Notes: generated by a model from the letters alone, not told the origin. DNA of 64,000 nt from Chiridota heheva (GCA_020152595.1 JAIGNY010004296.1:238501-302500); one strand, 5' to 3'. Counted from the first letter of the stretch, positions 51,011 to 64,000 are shown. Program-made: numbers and translations.

Positions 51011-51558
51011 AAAATGAGTGCCCAATTTTAAGGAAATTGGCATCATTTGAAATTTTGCATTACTGGAAGGTCACGTTCAGGTAATTTTCTTCTATCCAAC
51101 CTAGTCTATCAAATTTTGTACAATTATTTACATAAGGCCAACCACATCTTTCGTTGTCCCTCAAAGGTTTGCTTTGATAAATCACAGAAAATACTCTCAA
51201 CATTTGGTTATCTTGGTAACGTTATCAATAGGAATCGGTGTAAGGGAAACATGAGTATGATAATTCATTGATAAGGAATAATCCTTATACGAGTCATTAC
51301 AGTTTCTTCCCATAACTGTGACTGTTCGAGATCAGTTTCAACAAGGAATTGCGCGGTTCCACAGAAATTGACACTCTAGATACTCTGTATCTTTACCAAT
51401 GAATACTCATAAAAAAAATATTATGTCACACCAGTGCTCAAATGGGTATCACACAATTATCTCAACATCACACAAACAAGCTGTCAACCCATTTCATTCA
51501 CATCAGTTACCTTCATACTTGATATTATCACTTTAAGGGTCACGTTCTCAACATTACA

Positions 51559-52125
51559 CTATAATTGATGTGGTTGTTGTTGGTACCACTGGCTGTTCGG
51601 CCACTGGAGTAAGTTCATCTGGTGCCAAGGGTATCCCACGGTGGGCAGGTACAGTGGTTCATACCACTGTTGGGATGATCCTGGGAACAGACTGCTTCTA
51701 GTATCATAGAGAGCATCAACCTGTGGGTTGTGGTACTGCTGAACACCTGGTCGGTCATATTGCAACCTTGTAACAGGACGCCGGTTCCTCGTGGGGTGTG
51801 TGTTTCCACGGAATTCTTCATTTGCCAGGATAGGTCGCTCTAGTTCTGGTGTCGAAGGACTGTAAGAATTCCTTTCTCTGGTGACAGTAGGGTGTTGCTG
51901 ATTACTAGTTGGTTGATTGTCAGTGTTACTAGAAACAATGGTGTTAGACTCTGAGGGTGGTTCTTCATGCTGATCTGGTGAAGAGTCAAATGCACTTCCT
52001 TCTTGGTCTCCTGGAATTCTGGTGCTCGGCGATGTAAGGGGGGAAGGGATCTTTGATTCACTGTCCACTGCACTACAAATTTCTGCTGCTGCTGCCTTGG
52101 TTATCGTGGGTTTAGAATTAATCAC
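51559..52125 (-). CDS. pol: C-terminal tail of pol, split off by stops
   Basis: A 188-codon frame in the same reading frame as the integrase segment, separated from it by two in-frame stops within about 45 bp. It is rich in Ser, Pro, Thr and Gln and contains RNRRPVTRLQYDRPG. Basic Arg-rich segments of this type are common at the C-terminal ends of Ty3/gypsy pol proteins. I see no signal peptide or membrane segment, so an envelope gene is unlikely. The interval 51,011-51,558 beyond it is the element's 3' untranslated region. Confidence 0.55.
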   Translation of the reverse strand: MINSKPTITKAAAAEICSAVDSESKIPSPLTSPSTRIPGDQEGSAFDSSPDQHEEPPSESNTIVSSNTDNQPTSNQQHPTVTRERNSYSPSTPELERPILANEEFRGNTHPTRNRRPVTRLQYDRPGVQQYHNPQVDALYDTRSSLFPGSSQQWYEPLYLPTVGYPWHQMNLLQWPNSQWYQQQPHQL

Positions 52126-52167
52126 CTGTTAAGCCTCTGCTGGGTTATTCCTAAACGGAGGAAGAGA

Positions 52168-53757
52168 TTACAGCTGAATGAAGTCACACGGGAGAAGGAG
52201 ATTACGATGAACCACTCGAAGCCTTCCATTTCCCTTTTCGGGTTGCACTTCGTAAACGGGCGAGTCTGGATTCATCTGTTTCACAACCACATGTACCGCA
52301 TCTTCCCAAAAGGATTTTAACTTGCTTGGACCTCCCAAAGTGGCAGAGTTGCGCACAAGGACCCTATCGCCTACTTGAAGACCTCCACAGTTTGCTTTCT
52401 TGTCGTAATAGGTTTTGTTTTTGACCCCTGATTGTTTGGTTCTCTTGCTCGCAAGAGCGTAGGCTTCTTTTATTTGATTTCTCCATCTTTCAGCAAGTTC
52501 CGTGGGGTTCTTGGCTGTGGGCTCGTTCGAAGAAAGTCCAAACATGAGATCAACTGGGAGTCGTGGTGATCTTCCAAATAAGAGGAAGAATGGGGAAACC
52601 CCTGTGATGTCGTGGCGCGTACAGTTGTAGGCATGTACAACCTTGTTCAGGGAGTCCTTCCAGTTTGACTTTTCTGACTCTGGTAGTGTACGCAACATGG
52701 ATAGAAGTGTTCGGTTGTAGCGTTCAGCCTGTCCGTTCCCCTCTGGATGGTAAGGGGTTGTGCGTGATGACGAAATTTTTGAGTATTCGTGTAACTTCTT
52801 GAAGAGTTTATTCTGGAATTCCCCACCTTGGTCATGGTGAATCCGCTGTGGGAATCCAAACCTCAGAATAAAGTCATTGAAAATTTTGTCTGCCGCTGTC
52901 TTGGCTGACTTGTTACGGGTGGGGTATGCTTGGCTAAACTTTGTAAAGTGGTCGGTAATCACGAGTATGTATTCAAAGCCACCACTGCTTCTCTCCAAGT
53001 GCAGGAAATAAATGTTGATCAGTTCAAATGGTTGGGTTGTAGTGATTGGTAATAAAGGAGCTTTGTTTTGTCTATTTGGTTTCTTCTGCATCACACATGG
53101 GCAAACTTTCATAGTGAAATGCTCGATATCTCTTTGCATTTTCGGCCAGAAGAATCTGTCTCTTGTCAGAGCCGTCACTCTCTCAGATCCCAGATGTCCC
53201 ATTTCCTGGTGAAGTTCCTTATACACCAAATAGCGGAAGCATTTGGGGAGCACTAACTGTTTTCGCACTGTTGTCTGCCTGTAAAGGATACCATTGTCGT
53301 CCACCACCAGCTTCTTCCATTCACGCAACAAATTTAAAACACTTTGCGGGAGTTTTCTAATATTCCTTGGAGATGGTCTTTTGTTCTCATTCTTGAATCC
53401 CAATACTGGTCCAATGACTGGGTCATTGCGTTGAGCTTCCAAAATATCCTTGCGGGTGAAGGATTCAATAGGTGGAGCACCAGCTAATTCTGGGATGCTT
53501 GGATTCACGGTGACTGCCTCAATCCAAGCAACCTCTCCATCTCTCTGGGCCATTACTGCTTCTATCACTGCCGACATCTCTACAGGAGAAACTTCTTTTG
53601 TGCATTGGTCTGAGAAGTCGTCAATATTTCTTGGTAATCTAGACAAAGCATCTGCTTCTTTATTGGCTTTCCCTGGAAGGTAACGTATTGTGAAATTATA
53701 ATCTGATAGCTGGGCAACCCACCTTTGGCCAGTTGCATTGAGCCGTGCTGAGGTCAT
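52168..53757 (-). pseudogene. pol: pol, RNase H end and integrase
   Basis: This frame (529 codons) begins inside RNase H (ADALSRLPRNIDDF marks its end, about residues 35-48). It continues with the integrase zinc-binding region (HQEMGHLGSERV ... CPC, around residues 185-230) and the catalytic core, with Asp in ITDHFTKF, Asp in HHDQGGEF and Glu in GNGQAERYNR. The C-terminal module has VGDRVLVRN, and the frame ends LLLPCDFIQL. The catalytic triad is intact. It joins the preceding RNase H segment only through a one-base frameshift near 53,793, so it is not translated from the normal pol message in this copy. Confidence 0.93.
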
Positions 53758-54098
53758 GACATATGTAAGAGGGTTGTTATCTGTGAGAACTTAAAGAATG
53801 GTGCGTAGTACAAATAGTCGTGAAACTGTTCTGTAATGGCCCATTTGAGAGCCAAGAATTCCAGCTTTCCGGAGTGAAGATGATAATTGTTTTCCGCAGC
53901 GGATAGTGTTCTGGAGCCATATCCAATTACCTTCATGTCATTTCCTTGCTTCTGGTACAGAATAGCTCCGAGGCCTTCATTTGACGCATCCGTATATAAC
54001 ACAAATGGCAGGGAGAAGTCTGGGAAGCCCATGATTGGTGGTGTAATCATGTAATCAATCAGCTTACCCAATATTTGCCTGTGCCCTTCAGTCCACAT
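53754..54098 (-). pseudogene. pol: pol, RNase H start (frame-shifted segment)
   Basis: A 114-codon segment between two frameshifts. It contains the RNase H motif FVLYTDASNEGLGAILYQKQ and LKWAITEQFHDYLYY. A frameshift near 54,135 separates it from the RT segment, and another near 53,793 separates it from the rest of RNase H and integrase. In an active element all three would be one polyprotein. Confidence 0.9.
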
Positions 54099-54126
54099 TA
54101 CGGGAGATCTAGACGGTGTTTGGTTG

Positions 54127-56082
54127 TTACGTTTTCGTTCTGTTAATCTTGACGTTTTTCTTGAATTGTCTTTCAGGTATTCTTGCGACTTCGGGATCAG
54201 GTTTCCTCAACAGTTCATACAAAGGTTTGGCTATCTTTGAAAAATTTGGAATGTAACGACGGTGTGAGCCTATAAGTCCCAGAATTTGTCGCACTTCGCC
54301 AACTGTTTTCGGTATTCTATCTTTCAGAGCCACCAGAGCTTCGACATCGCTCAAATCTGCTCTGTACCCTTCAGCTGAAATGATTCTTCCAAGATATTTC
54401 ACTTCTTTTTGGAACAATTTACATTTGCTTGGACGGAGTTTCATTCCATATTGTCTCATCCTTTGGAGTACCGTTCGTAATCTTTCAACCTGTTCCTCGA
54501 AAGTAGAGCTGTACACTAGTACATCGTCTAAGTAGGTGATGCAAATGTTGTGGTTCAATCCTTCCAGTGTGTTTTCCATACATCGCTGAAATACAGCAGG
54601 TGCATTTTTTAAGCCAAATGGTATGCGGACCCACTCATAAAGTCCCCATGGATTAACGAATGCTGTGAGTGGTCTGCTACTTGGATGCATGAAACCCTGA
54701 TGGTATGCCTTACCTTGGTCGAGTGTTGAAAACCAGGTGTTGCCTCCAAGGGAATTCAGAACATCCTGCACCCTTGGTATCGGTGGTCGGTCAGGAATAG
54801 TTTTAGCATTTAAGCCTCTGTAATCAACACACAGCCTAAGGTTTCCGTCTTTCTTCCGAACACATACAAGTGGTGAGGAATAGGGCGACTGTGATTTTGC
54901 AATCCAACCCCTATTGATTAAATCAATCAAGTAATCTCGCACTTCTTTATGGAGGGGACGAGGTACTGATATATAGTTCTTCTGGACAGGCTGGTTATCC
55001 GTTAGTTGTATGTGCATCTGAAGATTCTCGATACAACCCAAATCACTATCATCACGTGCAAATGCCTCTGACTCCTCTCTTATCATTTCCTGAGCAATTC
55101 TTTGTTGTTCCTTGTTCAAATTTGTTAGGTCAACCGGTGGGTCCCACTGTCCCTGGGTAGTGTTTACATCAACAGAGCAGACATTTGCTGTCTCTACCTC
55201 TGGAACTTCCTTTGACAACCCGGGAAGAACAGTTTTTACTGACCGCAATGTTCCAAGTACTGTTCTTGCAGGAAGTACAATTTCATGGTTGCTGTCATTA
55301 CTAGAAGCTATTGTGATGGTACAGGATAAACCTCTAGGAATATCAACAAGTGTTTCGAAAATCTCAAGTCCTTCCGGCCATGGATGGGAGAGGTCAGGTT
55401 CGAACATGGCAGTCAGACTCTTTGGACTCCTCGTGTATACATGGCATTTCAAGAGATATGGTTGCCCCTTTGGTATTTTGACTGGCATCCGTGGTGATCT
55501 GACCAATGCAATGTCGTCATTAGCAGTTGACAAAAAATTGATAAGAGGTTTTATATTGATTGGTGCTACATTCCTGAAGGTATTCCTCATTGCAGATTGG
55601 AGTATAGAATCTTTACAGTTGTTCTGCATCAGTAATTCACTGATGACGTTAAATCCTATGATAGGCATGTCCATGGGTTCCCTCGTTATCAGGATGGGTA
55701 CAGTGAGTGTCGGAGTGTTTTCCTGATGAGATGCTAGCTGGAAAGTGGCTTCAATGTAGCCCTCGTAAGGCAACTCCATTCCATTCGCCATTCCTAGTTG
55801 CAAATCTTCTTCTAGCAGTTCCCTTACTGGTCTAATATTTGCCTTTGACGTAGTTTGGAGAAGCCAAGAATATGGGATAATTGACACTTGAGCGCCAGTA
55901 TCCCATAATGCTTCTGTAACTTTCCCATCAAGGAGACACTGAACTACACACTTCTTTCCAATGAGTTTAGTAAGTTTTGCATCTTGCTTTGGGGTGAGGA
56001 CATCTCCTGTCGAACATGTACTCTCTCCTGTCGAACATGTACTCACAGATACTCCTGTTAGTCCGGGGAACATTCCATTCAC
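54127..56082 (-). CDS. pol: pol, protease and reverse transcriptase
   Basis: A 651-codon frame. The aspartic protease motif [17 protein letters not shown] is near residues 58-75. RT follows: [17 protein letters not shown], motif [25 protein letters not shown], and the catalytic YLDDVLVYS. The frame overlaps the end of gag and lies in the -1 frame relative to it. It is open through the overlap ([15 protein letters not shown]), so translation probably uses a -1 frameshift. The nominal first codon at 56,082 is GTG and is unlikely to be a real start. The frame ends prematurely just before RNase H. Confidence 0.94.
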   Translation of the reverse strand: MNGMFPGLTGVSVSTCSTGESTCSTGDVLTPKQDAKLTKLIGKKCVVQCLLDGKVTEALWDTGAQVSIIPYSWLLQTTSKANIRPVRELLEEDLQLGMANGMELPYEGYIEATFQLASHQENTPTLTVPILITREPMDMPIIGFNVISELLMQNNCKDSILQSAMRNTFRNVAPINIKPLINFLSTANDDIALVRSPRMPVKIPKGQPYLLKCHVYTRSPKSLTAMFEPDLSHPWPEGLEIFETLVDIPRGLSCTITIASSNDSNHEIVLPARTVLGTLRSVKTVLPGLSKEVPEVETANVCSVDVNTTQGQWDPPVDLTNLNKEQQRIAQEMIREESEAFARDDSDLGCIENLQMHIQLTDNQPVQKNYISVPRPLHKEVRDYLIDLINRGWIAKSQSPYSSPLVCVRKKDGNLRLCVDYRGLNAKTIPDRPPIPRVQDVLNSLGGNTWFSTLDQGKAYHQGFMHPSSRPLTAFVNPWGLYEWVRIPFGLKNAPAVFQRCMENTLEGLNHNICITYLDDVLVYSSTFEEQVERLRTVLQRMRQYGMKLRPSKCKLFQKEVKYLGRIISAEGYRADLSDVEALVALKDRIPKTVGEVRQILGLIGSHRRYIPNFSKIAKPLYELLRKPDPEVARIPERQFKKNVKINRTKT

Positions 56083-57143
56083 TAGGGCGACACCCGGTCC
56101 CCTTGGGGCGCCCTCGGTCCGTTTCCCTGTCTGCGTTGCTTACAACCTCTGGCTATGTGGTCATCCTTACCACAGATGAAACAATGTCTGCATTTATCCC
56201 CCTTGCCTTGTTCTCTACAGGAGGGACAGCCTCTCACTCTGTGCCTAAACTGTTGTCCAGGCAAATTGTTGTTTTTCTGCGGTTGGAGCGCAGCAAGCTC
56301 AGCTCTTACAATCCTTGTAATTTCTTCAGATATTTCACTTAAAGCCTTTTCTGGAAATGAGGCATGAGGGGTCGTTTCAACAGGACACACTTTCATTTTC
56401 TTGGTCCCCTTTTCAAGCTTCCGGGTCCTTACCTCCTCTTGGCTGGAAGCTAGTTTCACAGCCTGAAGAAGTTTCTCATCGGTTGTCTCTGTATCCTGAA
56501 GCAATGGCTTAAGGTCTTGTCTAATATTGTCATTTCTCAAACCTGTTTGAATGGAAGTAAGGAGCATCTGTTGAACTAAGGTGGGATCGTACACAACATT
56601 TGAATTAGGATTGCCATCTGCAGTGAGAATTTGTTGTTTGATATCAAGGACCCTTAGCAGGAAACTGTAAGCATCCTCACTGGCAGACTGGGTTGCCGTG
56701 GATAACTCTTGATACAGCTCTGTGGTGTCTTTTTCCTTGCAGTAAGATCGCAGAATTTGAAGCAGGGCCGTAAGAGACAAATCTGGTCTCCTTTCCAGAT
56801 AATTCTTAAGGTCCCCTGGGGCAATAGACCTGATGACTTCATCTTTAATTTCCTTGTCAGGATAATTTTCCCTCAATCCTGCTTCGATTTGATAGTTCAA
56901 ATTACCAAAGGAAAGTTTGTCTTTTTTGATTTGGGAGCCCAATTTGTCCTCTGATTCTGAATTCTCTTCGAAGGAGCAAAGGAGAAGTATCCTGGGATTT
57001 GCCTCTATGATCGGGTCAATGAGTATCTGAATGCTGGGATTCAAGATCTCATCACATACAAAGAAATGCACTGCAGAATTGTAAAGATCATTCCATCCTG
57101 TGCTATTGCATCCATTCTCAGGGACTGCGAGAAGGTTCTCCAA
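56082..57143 (-). CDS. gag: gag, with a foreign N-terminal end
   Basis: A 353-codon frame. From about residue 72 it has typical gag sequence ([36 protein letters not shown]). It ends with a CCHC zinc knuckle, [14 protein letters not shown] (CX2CX4HX4C), for RNA binding. The first 61 or so codons are the reverse strand of the viral L fragment, so the usual gag N-terminus seems to be missing or replaced. The true start may be internal. It lies downstream of the PBS, separated from it by about 1.2 kb. Confidence 0.88.
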   Translation of the reverse strand: MENLLAVPENGCNSTGWNDLYNSAVHFFVCDEILNPSIQILIDPIIEANPRILLLCSFEENSESEDKLGSQIKKDKLSFGNLNYQIEAGLRENYPDKEIKDEVIRSIAPGDLKNYLERRPDLSLTALLQILRSYCKEKDTTELYQELSTATQSASEDAYSFLLRVLDIKQQILTADGNPNSNVVYDPTLVQQMLLTSIQTGLRNDNIRQDLKPLLQDTETTDEKLLQAVKLASSQEEVRTRKLEKGTKKMKVCPVETTPHASFPEKALSEISEEITRIVRAELAALQPQKNNNLPGQQFRHRVRGCPSCREQGKGDKCRHCFICGKDDHIARGCKQRRQGNGPRAPQGDRVSP

Positions 57144-58363
57144 AACACGTTTATCTCACACATGAGGAGAGAGGCCAACATCTATCCTCTGTCCCAGACC
57201 CTAGAGATCATAAATAGGCCAATTCAGTCGTTCCTTGAAGGTCACATTCGATTAGAACTAAGCGGCCTTTGGAAATCTCATGGCTATCCTATAATTGACG
57301 CTCAGGCATCAGCAAAGAATCTAATAGCTGAGTTACGGCATCCATCTGAGGTTGATTCGAGTGCTGCTTGGAGGGTTCGTTGTATGGCAGTTTATACGAT
57401 CTGTCGCAGTTACTACAGAGAGCACAGAATATGGCCACCAGTGTTCTTGTCATCGGAGGTCCGTGCAGACATCTTAGAATCTATTAAGACAAATCGCTGG
57501 CTTGAGCAAGAGGAGTATGGCTGGAATGTATTAGAATTCGGTCCAGTATGTTTCACCAAGTTCTTAGACTATGACTATCATGTAGATGCAATTGACCTGA
57601 TGGCGGACAAAGCTATTAATGCAGGGAGAAGCAGTAGCATTGACAACTTTGATAAGACAGCTTATTAGGCTTACTATGGGAGAGCTCCACCAAAGGGGAA
57701 GAAGAGAGAGACACGAGTCATACCCCAATTTCTGTTCCATCCCAACATTGCGGCAAAAGATATCATTGATGCAGTAGAGAATGACTCTCTGCCTGAGGAG
57801 TTTTATGAGATGGAGGCTGTGTTTAAGGAGAAAGAGGCTAAGGATTTCAAGGCAAGGGCGTTCTGTAAGCTCACCTACGAGATGAGGATGTATCAAGTCT
57901 CTACAGAGAAGAACTTAGGTGAACAATTATTCCCCTATGTCAAGTCCCAATCGATGACCAAGAGTGAGAAAGAGCTGATGGATTCCGTGTTACAAATGAC
58001 AAATCCATTTTCTGCCTGGTCTCCTATGCATATATTCTTCAATTTTGACTATAGGCATTGATGTCTCACGATGAGCTTTGCAGCACTCACTCCAACCTTC
58101 CAGGTCATTGATGACATGTTCGGATTCACTCGCACCTTTCAGTTCACGCAGATTCTTCCATACAGATGTCAACTGGTGATCCAGGATAGATATCGTCCTC
58201 CACTCTATGATGGTGACTACCCTCTCGACAGTGTACTGTCAATCAAGTCCATCTTTCATTGGATGGAAGGGTTACGTCAGAAAGGATGGGCTTTCTTCAC
58301 AATACTTATCCTGCAGCTGGTAGCTCGTGACCTACGAACACCGCTAACCGTCCTGGCAGGGTC
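56961..58363 (+). pseudogene. L: endogenous mononegavirus-like L polymerase fragment
   Basis: The plus strand, antisense to the retrotransposon, holds one continuous frame (about 465 codons) interrupted only by TAG at 57,666-57,668 and TGA at 58,059-58,061. Its sequence fits the RNA-dependent RNA polymerase of rhabdo- or chu-like negative-strand RNA viruses. It has a Trp/Glu/Asp-rich upstream block (FLDYDYHVDAIDLMADKAI), FCKLTYEMRMYQVSTEKNLG, a motif A region (FFNFDYRH, broken by the TGA) and the block EGLRQKGWAFFTI at 58,266-58,298. Similarity stops at the retrotransposon's PBS, just before where the family has its GDN active-site motif. The fragment is non-functional: it lacks both ends and the GDN motif and has two stops. 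Exact virus family is not resolved. Confidence 0.85.
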
Positions 58364-58367
58364 GCCA
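58350..58367 (-). promoter_or_regulatory. primer-binding site of the LTR element
   Basis: Three bases inside the 5' LTR, the minus strand reads TGGCGACCCTGCCAGGAC, which starts with the TGG complementary to a tRNA CCA end. A tRNA ending GGGTCG-CCA would match, and several arginine tRNAs have this kind of end, so tRNA-Arg is a possible primer (inference). The same bases form the end of the viral L reading frame on the other strand. Confidence 0.75.
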
Positions 58368-58370
58368 AAT

Positions 58371-59531
<1,161 letters not shown>

Positions 59532-59540
59532 TAAAAAAAA

Positions 59541-61165
59541 TGAAAAACAATGTCTCTAGCCAACAGATTATTTTAAAACCAAATATTTCGAAAACTCCTG
59601 TTTCCTTCTTCAGTGGTATGAAGTTAAATGACGCTAGAAGATAACAGCGATGATAGCTTGCACGTTAGCAAATTTCAAAGAGCGCCAAAAATCGTACGCG
59701 TAAAATAGTAGGCGCAAAAGGGGAAAAGCGCGCAGAAAAAAAAAAAAAACCGGCGCCAAAATGCGCTGAGGCACAAAAAAGAACTAATGAGACGAAGTGG
59801 AAACATTTTCCCTAAAAACAGAAAAAGGAGAAAGGTTATATCGACGATATCTTCATGATTTGGCAGCATGGCGAGGTTTCATTGCGGGAATTTATTGGTT
59901 TTGCGAATACGTATCACCCGTCCATTAAATTTACTGATGATTTTTCCAGGGATGAATTACCTTTTTTGGATGTTCTGGTCAAAATCCGTGAGGGTTCATT
60001 GGTTACCTCCTTATACACCAAGCCCACTGATAGTCATGCTTACCTAGTTTATAATAGCAATCATCCCCAACACACTAAGGAATCTATCATTTATAGCCAG
60101 TTTCTTCGTCTTAAGAGAATTTGTTCTGACCCTCTTGGTCTAAAGATCCAACTTAACGTTATGTCGGGGCACTTCCTTAAAAGGGGCTATCCCTTGAAAC
60201 TGTTAAGGAAATTCATGGACAAGGTTATTCCTGTCAATCGCAGTGAGCTTTTAAAGTATCGGATCAAGACTAAGACCGCACGCATTCCCCTCGTAGTTTC
60301 GCACAGCACACAGATACAGCCTCTCTTGAAGTGTATTAAATCGTCATGGGGGATATTGAAACACGCCCCAGAGGTTGGAGGAATTTTCTCTGCACCACCG
60401 GTTGTGGCACTAAAACAGCCGCCGAGTCTTAGGAATTTGTTGGTACGTTCCAACATATCGCGCAGGATGCCTGGACGAGGCAATAAACCCTGCAGGAAGC
60501 CGCGTTGTCAAATCTGCATGCACATAGTCACGGATGAGACGGTATCTCTCCCGAGGAATCACGTGATCAAACCGGGAACTTTTTCCTGTGATTCTTCTAA
60601 CGTGGTTTACTGCGTGATGTGTTCGAAATGTCCGGAAATTTCTTATATTGGTGAGACTGGAACCTCTTTCCGATTGAGGTTCAATAACCACAAGCAGTCT
60701 ATTCGCGATTTTGATGGTGACAGTGAGGGTTATCTCGTGGCAGGGCATTTTAATTTGCCTAGACATAAGTTGGAACATTTGAAGGTGGTTCTCATCAGGG
60801 GGAACTTTAGAAGCACGGAAGACAGAAAGTTGTTTGAATTACAATTTATGATTAAAACTAAGAGCCACATCCATGGACTTAATAAAGATCTGTCTTATCT
60901 TTCTCCTTCGTCTCATTAGTTCTTTTTTGTGCCTCAGCGCATTTTGGCGCCGGTTTTTTTTTTCTTTTCTGCGCGCTTTTCCCCTTTTGCGCCTACTATT
61001 TTACGCGTACGATTTTTGGCGCTCTTTGAAATTTGCTAACGTGCAAGCTATCATCGCTGTTATCTTCTAGCGTCATTTAACTTCATACCACTAAAGAAGG
61101 AAACAGGAGTTTTCGAAATATTTGGTTTTTAAAATAATCTGTTGGCTAGAGACATTGTCATTTTT
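59541..61165 (+). mobile_element. 5'-truncated Penelope-like element with long inverted ends
   Basis: A partial Penelope-like ORF (59,834-60,919) is flanked by inverted repeats of about 257 bp. The left arm is at 59,541-59,797 and the right arm at 60,906-61,165. The arms match almost throughout and share CAATGTCTCTAGCCAACAGA and CTCCTGTTTCCTTCTTCAGT (right arm with a C/A change). The left arm includes the inverted end of the ORF itself (its last codons and stop), so it arose as an inverted copy of the element's own 3' end. Penelope-like elements often carry such partial terminal repeats. Flanked by (TA)n on both sides. Confidence 0.9.
59834..60919 (+). CDS. Penelope-like protein: RT end plus GIY-YIG endonuclease (5' partial)
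   Basis: The frame opens exactly at the RT catalytic motif GYIDDIFMIW, so the fingers and most of the palm are missing. It continues through the RT thumb (SLYTKPTDSHAYLVYNSNHP). A Cys-rich linker follows (CRKPRCQICMHI, near residues 215-226 counting from the ATG at 59,855). The GIY-YIG endonuclease comes last (NVVYCVMCSKC, SYIGETGTSFRLRFNNHKQS, ELQFMIKTK, near residues 250-340). It ends with TAG at 60,917-60,919. The retained part has no stop or frameshift, so truncation happened recently or at insertion. The endonuclease suggests the EN-containing Neptune/Poseidon/Penelope group. Confidence 0.93.
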   Translation, partial: GYIDDIFMIWQHGEVSLREFIGFANTYHPSIKFTDDFSRDELPFLDVLVKIREGSLVTSLYTKPTDSHAYLVYNSNHPQHTKESIIYSQFLRLKRICSDPLGLKIQLNVMSGHFLKRGYPLKLLRKFMDKVIPVNRSELLKYRIKTKTARIPLVVSHSTQIQPLLKCIKSSWGILKHAPEVGGIFSAPPVVALKQPPSLRNLLVRSNISRRMPGRGNKPCRKPRCQICMHIVTDETVSLPRNHVIKPGTFSCDSSNVVYCVMCSKCPEISYIGETGTSFRLRFNNHKQSIRDFDGDSEGYLVAGHFNLPRHKLEHLKVVLIRGNFRSTEDRKLFELQFMIKTKSHIHGLNKDLSYLSPSSH

Positions 61166-61208
61166 CCTATTTTGTTTTGTTTGTAATGGCCAATGCATGG
61201 GACTTATC

Positions 61209-63244
<2,036 letters not shown>

Positions 63245-63590
63245 GCGCAATATCCTCCATTTTCTAAATATTTTCTTCAATTTTTGAGAAGTTTTCTTGA
63301 ATTTTCTGAAAATTTCCTTAAATTTTTGTAAAATTGTATTCATTTTTGTGAAGTTTTCTTCAATTTTCGAGATTTTTTTTCATTATCGGGATTTTTTCGA
63401 TATCGGGATTTTTTCAGTGTTCTCAAAATGTTGCCAAATCTTACCAATTTTTCAAAATAAATTTATGACTCCCCCTCGCCTACTTCCCCCTCCATGCCAT
63501 TTACAAATAATTTTTAGACCGTGATATGTTTGCAGGTTTGTTGGGACAAATAATAAAATCTGCAGCCTCCAATTTCAAATATCTTATAGC
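63245..63590. repeat. dispersed repeat R, uninterrupted copy
   Basis: Homologous to 9,390-9,687 plus 10,747-10,830: irregular TTTTCTTGAATTTTCTGAAA units, then TTTATGACTCCCCCT, TTTACAAATAATTTTTAGAC and TTTGTTGGGACAAATAATAA. It lacks the hAT-like MITE and so shows the pre-insertion arrangement. Confidence 0.75.
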
Positions 63591-63669
63591 TACGCCGGTG
63601 GGCGTATGAGACACAGGAGCACATGTGTAGGTGTTGAAGTATACCCCTTTGCCCCGCCTTTGCTCAACA

Positions 63670-64000
63670 GCTTATGTTAAGAAGGCATGCACATGTTAAG
63701 AAGGCATGCACATGTTAAGAAGGCATGCACATGTTAAGAAGGCATGCACATGTTAAGAGGCATGCACATGTTAAGAAGGCATGCACATGTTAAGAAGGCA
63801 TGCACATGTTAAGAAGGCATGCACATGTTAAGAAGGCATGCACATGTTAAGAAGGCATGCACATGTTAAGAAGGCATGCACATGTTAAGAAGGCATGCAC
63901 ATGTTAAGAAGGCATGCACATGTTAAGAAGGCATGAAACATGTTAAGAAGGCATGCACATATTAAGAAGGCATGCACATGTTAAGAAGGCATGCACATGT
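63670..64000. repeat. 19-bp minisatellite running off the right end
   Basis: About 17 near-perfect copies of AAGAAGGCATGCACATGTT. Rare variants include one missing base near 63,755 and GCATGAAACAT near 63,935. The array continues to the last base, so its full length is unknown. Confidence 0.97.

Noticed and set aside
51559-52125. Envelope gene of the LTR element
   Set aside because: No signal peptide, membrane span or Cys pattern. The frame is that of pol, and the Arg-rich segment fits a pol tail.
57066-57668. Host protein gene of 200 codons
   Set aside because: The same frame continues past the stop through viral polymerase blocks up to the retrotransposon PBS, so it is part of the captured viral fragment.

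Overview
This is metazoan nuclear DNA from a large, repeat-rich genome. It shows spliced exons with GT/AG borders, tRNA-derived SINEs, CR1-like and other LINE remnants, a Ty3/gypsy LTR retrotransposon, a GIY-YIG Penelope-like element, hAT-like MITEs and many satellite and minisatellite arrays. A marine invertebrate, perhaps a deuterostome such as an echinoderm, would fit, but nothing here fixes the species. There is no bacterial gene organisation and no CRISPR array.

Layout. 1-1.9 kb: 60-bp satellite. 2.4-9 kb: tandem and duplicated blocks (about 290-bp units, 43/44-bp units, 470-bp units). 9.4-10.8 kb: an old repeat split by a 1,051-bp hAT-like MITE with a perfect 8-bp target-site duplication. 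10.8-19.7 kb: dispersed repeats, a SINE, a candidate transmembrane exon (minus strand, 13,675-13,824) and minisatellites. 19.7-22.3 kb: scrambled duplications. 22.5-35.7 kb: mostly non-coding DNA, with a tRNA-like SINE, an exact 134-bp tandem duplication, a minus-strand LINE remnant and a second copy of the CATGTCCCACATGGCATCCC minisatellite. 35.7-36.5 kb: three small inverted-repeat elements. 36.8-42.8 kb: the best host gene candidate. 43.4-47.5 kb: arrays built on a GATCTGG palindrome on either side of a CR1-like LINE remnant. 49.7-61.8 kb: mobile elements embedded in (TA)n tracts. 61.8-64 kb: unassigned DNA and a 19-bp minisatellite running off the end.

The host gene lies on the minus strand. 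A short first exon encodes a signal peptide. It is followed, with a phase-matched splice, by a 3.3-kb exon encoding about 10 Gln/Pro-rich repeats, six MPEEAAG heptads and a very long Ser/Asp/Glu-rich domain. A 150-bp exon encoding a membrane span, 23 kb further on and on the same strand, has the matching splice phase and may be its 3' part. The product looks like a secreted or membrane-anchored disordered acidic matrix protein. Two frameshifts in the large exon both fall in four-base G/C runs, so they may be base-calling errors.

The most unusual object is the 9.36-kb LTR retrotransposon (minus strand, 50,002-59,361). Between its primer-binding site and gag it carries a 1.4-kb fragment of a mononegavirus-like L polymerase gene in antisense orientation, in one frame with only two stops. 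Both LTRs, the PBS and a polypurine tract enclose it, so the virus-derived piece is an internal part of a mobile element. Next to it, a 5'-truncated Penelope-like element with long inverted terminal repeats lies in the same (TA)n-rich interval.
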